NCBI RefSeq assembly: GCF_007970185.1
Contig: NZ_CP042431.1
Span: forward strand, 7,609,342-7,673,341
Reading direction: 5' to 3'
Length of the DNA stretch: 64,000 nucleotides
Source: Pseudobacter ginsenosidimutans
GTDB lineage: Bacteria > Bacteroidota > Bacteroidia > Chitinophagales > Chitinophagaceae
Below, piece by piece: positions 57,995-64,000 of this stretch (its first letter is position 1; the number at the start of each line of letters is the position of its first letter). The notes under the pieces were generated by a model that had not been told where the DNA came from, ran no database searches, and worked only from the letters and a program-made list of their open reading frames with translations. The translations under genes and the position numbers were made by a program.

Positions 57995-59557
57995 TTATTG
58001 TTTAGCAGACAGGTCCGGCAATTCCACTGTAACCGTTGTTCCTTCTCCCAATTTACTTTCCAGACTGATCTTTCCCTGGATCAGGTCCACATATCGCTTC
58101 ACGATATGCAGCCCCAGCCCGGTTCCCTGGATATTCACGGCATTGCGGCCGCGGAAGAAACTGGTGAACATATGGTGCTGATCTTCTTCGGCAATACCGA
58201 TGCCCTTGTCCTGCACAGAAAGATGCAACAGATCATTTTCATTGGAAGCGCTTACCTGTATGGGTGAGCCTTCAGGCGAGAATTTTGCGGCATTACCGAT
58301 CAAATTGATGAGAATATTCCTGAGCAGTTTCTTATCGGTTACAATCAGATCATCGCCGGAGCAACTGATATTGATCTCCTGCCCGGGTTTGAGCAGGGTC
58401 TTCATTTCTTCCATTATGTCTTCCAGGAATTCTTTCAGGTCCACCGGTCCGGTAGTAGTAAGCACTTTTCCTTCTTCCAGTTTTCCGAGAGAAAGGAAGT
58501 CTTCCAGGAGGTCATTGAGATGTTTAACGGAGTCGCGTATGCGCTTGAGGTGACGGTCGCGCTTGTCCTGATCATCCGACTGCGTGTATTTGCCGATCAA
58601 TGCGGCTGAGGACAGCACGGTACTGAGAGGGGTACGGAACTCATGTGATGCCATGCTCACAAAACGCGATTTGATCTCATTGAGTTCTTTCTCCTTATCC
58701 AGTGCTTCGCTGAGGTTTTGTTGTGATCTCTCCAGTTCCTGCAGGGCGTCTTTCAGGATCATGGTCCTCTCTTCCACTTTATTCTCAAGATCGGCATTGA
58801 GCGTGCGGATCTCTTCGGTTACATGCTCCAGTTGTTCGCGTTTTTCCATCAGGCGCTGCTCAGATTCCTTACGCTGTGTGATGTCCACAATAAAAGCGAT
58901 CACGAAGAATTCGTTCTTCTGTTTGTAAAAGCTGAGGCTCACTTCAACGGGGAATTCCTCGCCTGTTTTGGTTTTGGCGAAGAGATCACGGCCATGCCCC
59001 ATACTTCGGTTGCCCGGTTTTTTGTAGAAACCTTCACGGTAACCAGAATGCGCATGATGAAAGCGACCCGGGATCAGCATTTCAATGGCCTTCCCCAGCA
59101 GTTCATCCTTATGGTAACCGAACAATTGAAGCGCAGCAGGATTCACCAGCACGATCTCACCCTTTTGATTGGTAAGGATGATGCCTTCCGTTGCATTATC
59201 AAATAACGCTTTCACCTGTTGCTGATCGTTCTCCAGTGAGCCGTAGATCTTTTTGATATAGATCACGGCAATCATGGTGAGTAGTACAATGATGCACTGG
59301 AACAACAACTGCAACAGCAATAACTGTGTGCTGCCTGCTTCACGCGGGTAGAAGCCGGAAAGCAGGATCAGCGCCAGGCTGACGATACCGAACAGTTTGG
59401 TAAGGTTATCGTTCTGCAGGAAGACAGTGAGCAAAGTGGCTGCCACAAAGCCTCCGTAGAGAAAACCGATATCGGGATAAATGAACTGCAATACGGCTGT
59501 GCATACCGTTAGTATGGAACAGAACAGCAGTACATTGAGCGCTTTTTCTTTGAACAT
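57995..59557 (-). CDS. PAS-domain sensor histidine kinase, orphan
   Basis: 520 residues. Five or six N-terminal membrane helices (~1-95) are followed by one PAS domain (~120-235), a coiled coil (~235-290), HisKA with H-box MASHEFRTPLSTVLSS, and HATPase with NLIGNAAKFSPEG, DKGIGI and GTGLGLHIVKRY. The PAS region HHAHSGYREGF ... RSMGHGRDLFAKTKTGEEFPVEV is like FixL-type PAS domains, and its His aligns with the FixL heme ligand. The same motif also occurs in many non-heme PAS domains. No response regulator is adjacent. It lies between the cbb3 operon and ric. Confidence 0.9.
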   Translation of the reverse strand: MFKEKALNVLLFCSILTVCTAVLQFIYPDIGFLYGGFVAATLLTVFLQNDNLTKLFGIVSLALILLSGFYPREAGSTQLLLLQLLFQCIIVLLTMIAVIYIKKIYGSLENDQQQVKALFDNATEGIILTNQKGEIVLVNPAALQLFGYHKDELLGKAIEMLIPGRFHHAHSGYREGFYKKPGNRSMGHGRDLFAKTKTGEEFPVEVSLSFYKQKNEFFVIAFIVDITQRKESEQRLMEKREQLEHVTEEIRTLNADLENKVEERTMILKDALQELERSQQNLSEALDKEKELNEIKSRFVSMASHEFRTPLSTVLSSAALIGKYTQSDDQDKRDRHLKRIRDSVKHLNDLLEDFLSLGKLEEGKVLTTTGPVDLKEFLEDIMEEMKTLLKPGQEINISCSGDDLIVTDKKLLRNILINLIGNAAKFSPEGSPIQVSASNENDLLHLSVQDKGIGIAEEDQHHMFTSFFRGRNAVNIQGTGLGLHIVKRYVDLIQGKISLESKLGEGTTVTVELPDLSAKQ

Positions 59558-59625
59558 CAACACAAATTATATTAAAATTTACAAGTAACACTTACAGCTT
59601 TCCTGAAAAAAGATAGTTCAACACC

Positions 59626-59637
59626 TGATTTTAATCA
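59626..59637. promoter_or_regulatory. FNR/CRP-type box TGAT-TTTA-ATCA upstream of ric
   Basis: It matches the TGAT-N4-ATCA core with symmetric flanks C and G. The centre is about 28 bp before a -7-like TTAATTTG (59660-59667), near -40, a class II-like position. It could also act on the divergent PAS kinase gene. Confidence 0.65.
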
Positions 59638-59674
59638 GTTTTTTTCTTCTCCTGCCGGATTAATTTGCCGCTGT

Positions 59675-60424
59675 ATGACAGAACAGTTCCTGAAGATAGA
59701 TGAGCAAACTCCCGTTACAGAGATCGTGAACGGGGATTACCGTACGGCAGACGTATTGCTCAAATACAATATCGATTTCTGCTGTGGCGGCCGGTGGCCC
59801 CTGCAGGTAGCCTGCGAAGCCAGGGGAGTAAGTACAGACCTGGTGATACAGGACCTGGAGACCGCAACCCGCCGTATCCTGATTTCACCCAACCTGAATT
59901 TCAACAGCTGGCCGATAGATTTCCTTACGGATTACCTGGTGCATGTGCATCATGCTTATATGAAAGAAGCATTGCCATCGATCCATGATCATCTCACCAA
60001 ATTTGTGGCCGGGCACCGGAAGAAATTCCCTTACCTGGATGAGCTGCAGGCGCATTTCATGCAACTGTACAGGAAGATGCCATCGCACCTGCAGCAGGAG
60101 GAAGAAGTGTTGTTCCCCTATATCAAAAGGATCAACCGGGCTTTCAATGGGAAGGAACCTTATGCAGAACTGCTGGTGCGCACATTGCGCAAGCCCATCG
60201 CCGCACGCATGGAAGAGGAGCACCAGCAAACGGAAGAACTGCTCGGCAATTTCCGCAGGCTCACCGGTAATTACAGTACGCCCGAAGATGCTTGTGTAAG
60301 CCATCGTGTGGCCTTCCTGAAATTACAGGAACTGGACCAGGACCTGGTGCAGCACATGCGATTGGAAAATGAAATTTTGTTCCCACGCGCTATCGCGATA
60401 GAAAACACCCTGCTTGGAAAATAG
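59675..60424 (+). CDS. ric: Iron-sulfur cluster repair di-iron protein (RIC/ScdA/YtfE)
   Basis: 249 residues. An N-terminal ScdA_N-like domain carries NIDFCCGGRWPL (~30-41). The hemerythrin-like domain has metal-ligand histidines and glutamates in HVHHAYMKEALPSIHDHL, HLQQEEEVLFPYI, EEEHQQTEELL and HMRLENEILFPRA. It repairs Fe-S clusters after nitric oxide or oxidative damage. Its FNR-type box and position next to cbb3 genes fit a low-oxygen/nitrosative response. Confidence 0.93.
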   Translation: MTEQFLKIDEQTPVTEIVNGDYRTADVLLKYNIDFCCGGRWPLQVACEARGVSTDLVIQDLETATRRILISPNLNFNSWPIDFLTDYLVHVHHAYMKEALPSIHDHLTKFVAGHRKKFPYLDELQAHFMQLYRKMPSHLQQEEEVLFPYIKRINRAFNGKEPYAELLVRTLRKPIAARMEEEHQQTEELLGNFRRLTGNYSTPEDACVSHRVAFLKLQELDQDLVQHMRLENEILFPRAIAIENTLLGK

Positions 60425-60571
60425 CAGGATATGGTTCAGGCACTGAAGGCGGTCACCCTGCAAAACGGGGTGCGCCTCCTCTACCTGAAACGAATGACAA
60501 TTTCCACTATCTTTAAGAAGAGAACCACTACCCCACCCAGTTGCCGCTTTCACGTATAAAACCGAAATATT

Positions 60572-61036
60572 ATGATGGGAAAATTAAGTGCAGCGGATAT
60601 CGAAGAGATCTTAATCAAACAGATAGTTGGCCGGATCGGCTGCCATGCAGATGGACTTACCTATGTAGTGCCTATCAGTTATGCTTATGATGGAGCTTAC
60701 GTATATGGACATACGCATGAAGGCATGAAACTGGCGTTAATGCGAAAGAATCCTTCTGTTTGCTTTGAAGTGGACGAAATGCAGAACATGGCCAACTGGA
60801 AGAGCGTGATCCTCCAGGGAAAATTCGAAGAGCTGGATGATCCGCAATTGCGCAAACATGCGCTGGATATTCTCAATAACCGGGTGCTGCCCGTTATCAG
60901 CAGCGTTACCACTCATCTTTCCCCTTACTGGCCCTTCCCGCCTGACGATTATAAAGAGATCAAAGGCGTGGTGTTCAGGATCGCCGTGATCGAAAAATCC
61001 GGCAGATTTGAGAACGATCAGTCCGGTCGTCCGTAG
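60572..61036 (+). CDS. Pyridoxamine 5'-phosphate oxidase-like FMN-binding protein
   Basis: 154 residues, split-barrel fold. IGCHADGLTYVVPISYAYDG and YVYGHTHEGMKLALMRKNPSVCFEVDEM match the short FMN-binding PNPOx-like group often annotated as pyridoxamine oxidase family or nitroimidazole resistance-like. Enzyme activity is not shown by the sequence. It lies 147 bp after ric with no clear terminator between them, and is followed closely by pncB. Confidence 0.85.
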   Translation: MMGKLSAADIEEILIKQIVGRIGCHADGLTYVVPISYAYDGAYVYGHTHEGMKLALMRKNPSVCFEVDEMQNMANWKSVILQGKFEELDDPQLRKHALDILNNRVLPVISSVTTHLSPYWPFPPDDYKEIKGVVFRIAVIEKSGRFENDQSGRP

Positions 61037-61073
61037 ATTTGAGCGTTCTATTCGTTCCACCAAATCATTCAGC

Positions 61074-62483
61074 ATGCTATCATTCTCTATCAGTGGCAGC
61101 TATACGGATCTCTATGAACTGAGTATCGGGGAAGTGAATTTTCTCGAAAACCGGCATCAGTCGGCCGTTGCCTTCGATTATTTTTTCAGGAAGATACCTG
61201 CCAGAGGCGGTTATGTTGTTTTTGCAGGGCTTACCGACCTGCTGGATATTCTGGAAACGCTTCATTTCACAAAAGAGGATATCGACTGGCTGAGGTGGCA
61301 GAAATTCAATTCAACTTTTATCGATCACCTGGTTGATTTCAGGTTCAGGGGAAGGATCTGGTCTGTACCCGAAGGTGAGATCGTGTTCCCGCATTGTCCT
61401 ATCGTAAGGGTGGAAGGAACCTGGCTGGAGGCGCAGCTGGTGGAGACTCTATTGCTGAACATATTGAATTTCGAATCGCTGATCGCTACCAAGGCTTCGC
61501 GCATGCGGTATGTGGCCGGCGATCGTATCCTCAGTGATTTCGGGCTGCGCCGCGCTCAGGGCCCCGGAGGCATACTGGCCAGTAAAGCTGCTGTGATCGG
61601 CGGCTTCGGAAGTACCAGCAACGTATATGCGGCACAGTTATATGATATTCCCGCTTCGGGTACTATGGCCCATGCATTCGTGACCGGCTACGAATCCGAA
61701 CTGGAAGCCTTCCGCGCATTCGCCAGATCCAGACCGGAAGGATGCGTTTTTCTGGTAGATACCTACAACACATTGCAGAGCGGCATTCCCAATGCCATCA
61801 TCGTGGCAAAGGAAATGGAAAAGCAGGGGCAGAAACTCGTTGCCGTACGGCTGGACAGTGGAGACCTCGCCTATCTTTCCCGCAAAACAAGGGCCATGCT
61901 GGATGAAGCAGGATTACAATATGTGAAGATCGTGGCCAGCAATCAGCTGGATGAGCATGTGATCAAAAGTCTGCTGGAACAACAGGCGCCCATCGATATT
62001 TTCGGTGTAGGCACCAGCCTTGTAACAGGTGCGCCCGATGGTGCACTGGATGGCGTATACAAACTCGCGGAATCTGATGGCAAGCCACGTATGAAGATCT
62101 CCGAGACCCTTCAGAAAGCAACCCTGCCCGGCACCAAACAGGTACTCCGCATGATTGATGACCAGGGACATTTCTTTGGAGCAGACGCCATCGTTTTGCA
62201 GGGTGAAGAACATGTTTCAGTGATCCATCATCCCTTCGAGCCCGGAAAATCCCTGCAGGTGACCGGTTTCAAACAGGAGCCATTATTGAAAGTGGTGATG
62301 GAAAATGGAAAACGCATTGCCCCATCTCCCGGGCTGACAGCCATTGCACAATACTCAAAAGAAAGACTGGCATTGCTGCCAGCCGAGTATAAAAGATTTG
62401 AATATCCTCATATTTACAAAACCAGTATCAGTCAGCAATTGATGGACCTTCGCAATGGCTTGATCGCCTCACATAAAATGTAA
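61074..62483 (+). CDS. pncB: Nicotinate phosphoribosyltransferase
   Basis: 469 residues from ATG 61074 (MLSFSISGSYTDLYELS). Signatures are DYFFRKIPARGGYVVFAGL, TKASRMRYVAGDR, GTMAHAFVTGYESE, VAVRLDSGDLAYLSRK and DIFGVGTSLVTGAPD. It converts nicotinate, PRPP and ATP to nicotinate mononucleotide in NAD salvage. It converges with the histidine kinase gene 4 bp away, leaving no room for a terminator. Confidence 0.95.
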   Translation: MLSFSISGSYTDLYELSIGEVNFLENRHQSAVAFDYFFRKIPARGGYVVFAGLTDLLDILETLHFTKEDIDWLRWQKFNSTFIDHLVDFRFRGRIWSVPEGEIVFPHCPIVRVEGTWLEAQLVETLLLNILNFESLIATKASRMRYVAGDRILSDFGLRRAQGPGGILASKAAVIGGFGSTSNVYAAQLYDIPASGTMAHAFVTGYESELEAFRAFARSRPEGCVFLVDTYNTLQSGIPNAIIVAKEMEKQGQKLVAVRLDSGDLAYLSRKTRAMLDEAGLQYVKIVASNQLDEHVIKSLLEQQAPIDIFGVGTSLVTGAPDGALDGVYKLAESDGKPRMKISETLQKATLPGTKQVLRMIDDQGHFFGADAIVLQGEEHVSVIHHPFEPGKSLQVTGFKQEPLLKVVMENGKRIAPSPGLTAIAQYSKERLALLPAEYKRFEYPHIYKTSISQQLMDLRNGLIASHKM

Positions 62484-62487
62484 TTCG

Positions 62488-63378
62488 CTACAAATTCTCC
62501 AGGATCGGAACAAAGAAGGAAAAGGTTAGTCCACGCGGCTGGTTCTTTTCTATCCGGATATTTTGCTGGTAGATCCTCTCGATACGGATGGCTGTATTCT
62601 TCAGCCCCACGCCATTACCGCAAAGAAGTTTTTCAGGGTCACCTTCAAAGGGAACTGCGTCATCACTAACGCTGATCAACATGTGCGTATCCATCCTGCG
62701 GCATACAATGCTGATCGTTCCTCCTTTCACTGAAGGCCCGATGCCGTGGACAATGGCGTTCTCCACCAGTGGCTGCAGCAACATGGGAGCGATCATTACA
62801 TCCTGGATATTTTCATCCGGGATCCTTACAGAGAGGCGATTGCCGAATCGCTCCTGTTCCAGTTGAAGATAGTTCCGGATAAAACTCAGTTCATCCTTCA
62901 ATGGCACCATTTCTTCTTTTGTGGAACGAAGAGCATAACGGAAAGTGTCTGCCAGGCGCGCTATCAGCTCACGGGTAGCTTCATGCTGGGGCGGCACCGT
63001 TGCACTGATACGGTTGAGGGTATTGAAGAGAAAATGCGGCTCTATCTGCGCTTTGAGCATCTTGATCTCGTTTTCCATGGCTTTCTGGTGCAGTTCCCTT
63101 CGACGGTACGCATGGTGGTGCAGATAATTGCGCCACAATTGAATGCCGCCGAACACCAGCAGGAACATCAATACCGTGAGCGCCAGCAAACCAGCTATGC
63201 TACCGGCATCCTGCTGAAACAGTTCAGTCCTTTTCATCCACCATATCAGTAAAATAAACCAACAGGTGACAGGAATCAGGATAAAAACCACATGGATTAT
63301 ATTCCGAATGGTAGTTTTTTTGTCGTTCAAATGGCCGAAATTCAGTTTCCGGACAGGTATTTGGAGTTGTGCGATCAT
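62488..63378 (-). CDS. LytS/YpdA-type sensor histidine kinase
   Basis: 296 residues, short sensor. Two N-terminal membrane helices (HVVFILIPVTCWFILLIWW and ALTVLMFLLVFGGIQLW) are followed by a coiled coil, the His_kinase motif LKAQIEPHFLFNTLNRIS with phosphoacceptor His, and HATPase MLLQPLVENAIVHGIG. Divergent from the NarL-type regulator at 63502; the two are likely a pair across a 123-bp region carrying two inverted repeats. Confidence 0.9.
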   Translation of the reverse strand: MIAQLQIPVRKLNFGHLNDKKTTIRNIIHVVFILIPVTCWFILLIWWMKRTELFQQDAGSIAGLLALTVLMFLLVFGGIQLWRNYLHHHAYRRRELHQKAMENEIKMLKAQIEPHFLFNTLNRISATVPPQHEATRELIARLADTFRYALRSTKEEMVPLKDELSFIRNYLQLEQERFGNRLSVRIPDENIQDVMIAPMLLQPLVENAIVHGIGPSVKGGTISIVCRRMDTHMLISVSDDAVPFEGDPEKLLCGNGVGLKNTAIRIERIYQQNIRIEKNQPRGLTFSFFVPILENL

Positions 63379-63409
63379 AGCTAAACAAATCGGAACAAAA
63401 CTATTCAGT

Positions 63410-63441
63410 CCGGTAGGTTAATTTTGCAGCACAACTACCGG
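63410..63441. promoter_or_regulatory. Inverted repeat around a -7 box in the kinase/regulator promoter region
   Basis: CCGGTAG (63410-63416) and CTACCGG (63435-63441) are perfect complements. They enclose TAATTTTG (63419-63426), which matches the TAnnTTTG -7 consensus in the plus direction towards the response regulator. Binding there could block the promoter. Confidence 0.5.
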
Positions 63442-63451
63442 AAATTATAAT

Positions 63452-63467
63452 TGAGTAGTACTACTCA
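63452..63467. promoter_or_regulatory. 16-bp perfect palindrome upstream of the response regulator
   Basis: TGAGTAGTACTACTCA is fully self-complementary and lies 35 bp before the regulator start (63502), downstream of the putative -7 box. It is a candidate operator, possibly for the NarL-type regulator itself. Confidence 0.55.
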
Positions 63468-63501
63468 GAATGTTCGCGAGCCGTTATAAAATAAATCTGT
63501 A

Positions 63502-64000
63502 ATGAAGTTTATCACCGTTAAAGCGCTGGACGATCATCCCGCAATATTGAACGGGTTGCGCATGATCCTGTCTGATTTTCCGGACATCCGAATGCAGGGC
63601 ACTTATACTGATGGCAACCAGTTGATGGAAGCCCTGGAACAGGAACAACCTGATATTCTCTTTCTCGATATACAGCTGATCGGCACCGATGGCATCACCA
63701 TCTGCAAACGCGTGCAGGGCAACTGGCCCTCCATCCGCGTGATCGTTTTCACCAACTGCGAAGAGAAACATTATGTACGCAATATGTTGCAGAACGGCGC
63801 GATGGGCTACCTGCTCAAAACGGCTGATGGTAATACCATCCGCACCGCCATCGATACAGTAATGGAGGGAGAACAATACATACACGAAGAACTGAAAGAG
63901 CAACTCTTTCAGCAAATACTCACCAACCGCAAGCCCAGCAGGTATACTCCCGGCCTCACCAAAAGGGAAAAAGAGATACTGCAACTGATTGCGCAGGGGC
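63502..64000 (+). CDS. NarL/FixJ-type response regulator (cut by right edge)
   Basis: 166 residues visible. The receiver has acidic residues in KALDDHPAILNGLRMIL, phosphoacceptor in ILFLDIQLIGTDG, the Thr of VFTN and Lys in YLLKTADG. The LuxR-type HTH begins with LTKREKEILQLIAQG at the edge. Note the second acidic pocket position reads ALDDH. It is probably paired with the divergent LytS-like kinase. Confidence 0.9.
   Translation, partial: MKFITVKALDDHPAILNGLRMILSDFPDIRMQGTYTDGNQLMEALEQEQPDILFLDIQLIGTDGITICKRVQGNWPSIRVIVFTNCEEKHYVRNMLQNGAMGYLLKTADGNTIRTAIDTVMEGEQYIHEELKEQLFQQILTNRKPSRYTPGLTKREKEILQLIAQG

Noticed and set aside
60450-60485. CACCC/GGGTG hairpin between ric and the FMN-binding protein gene
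   Set aside because: The stem is only about five pairs and no T-tract follows, so it was not called a terminator.
63484-63984. 166-codon minus-strand open frame
   Set aside because: It is antisense to the NarL-type regulator, whose receiver motifs are unmistakable.
1-64000. CRISPR arrays, tRNA/rRNA genes, insertion sequences, prophage
   Set aside because: Looked for by eye on both strands; no repeat-spacer array, cloverleaf with TTCGA-type arm, transposase or phage structural gene was recognised. tRNAscan or Infernal was not run.

Overview
The window looks like chromosomal DNA of a Bacteroidota bacterium, most likely family Chitinophagaceae. The evidence is a SusC/SusD locus with its own ECF sigma/FecR pair, lipoproteins with Bacteroidota-type signal peptides, DUF4843, DUF4270 and GldFG-like genes, LytTR two-component pairs, TAnnTTTG-type -7 promoter boxes, and a cbb3 oxidase with fused CcoN-CcoO. 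No tRNA, rRNA, insertion sequence, CRISPR array or phage gene was seen.

Layout. 0-4 kb (minus strand): ABC ATPase, GldFG-like permease and a MutS-like gene that runs off the left edge. 4-13.6 kb (minus): sigma factor, FecR, SusC, SusD, DUF4843 and a PKD-like lipoprotein, an outer-membrane uptake locus of unknown substrate. 13.7-17.7 kb: two divergent DUF4143 ATPases, a small membrane protein, a gene remnant and a SnoaL-like gene. 17.7-24.7 kb: NHL/BACON lipoprotein, cmk, clpC, a STAS protein and ispD. 24.7-36.8 kb: FemAB-like transferase, M1 peptidase, polyprenyl-phosphate sugar transferase, Gfo/Idh oxidoreductase, L,D-transpeptidase-like protein, a LytTR sensor/regulator pair and a kelch lipoprotein. 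36.8-46.2 kb: DUF4270 lipoprotein, outer-membrane barrel, PEP synthase, then a cobalamin riboswitch leading into nrdB-nrdA. 47-60.4 kb: a respiration block with an ABC ATPase, a REC-cNMP-Crp regulator, ccoI, ccoS-ccoNO-ccoQ-ccoP-ccoG-ccoH-TauE/SafE-like gene, a PAS histidine kinase and ric. 60.5-64 kb: FMN-binding protein, nicotinate phosphoribosyltransferase, and a divergent histidine kinase/NarL-type regulator cut by the right edge.

Three results stand out. First, five copies of an undescribed 134-149 bp palindromic intergenic element (24746, 25505, 36476, 46329, 46815). The core is conserved, but the outer arms differ between loci while staying complementary within each copy. Two of the arms resemble the 3' end of the adjacent gene. 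Two pairs sit tail to tail between convergent genes. Second, TGAT-N4-ATCA (FNR/CRP-type) boxes occur in front of ccoI and its divergent regulator, ccoS and ric. In front of ccoI and ccoS the distance from box to -7 element is identical, which predicts a compact low-oxygen/nitrosative-stress regulon. Third, three genes in the first 11.5 kb, and possibly a fourth at 17 kb, are each broken by exactly one missing base in a homopolymer. This looks more like consensus error than decay.
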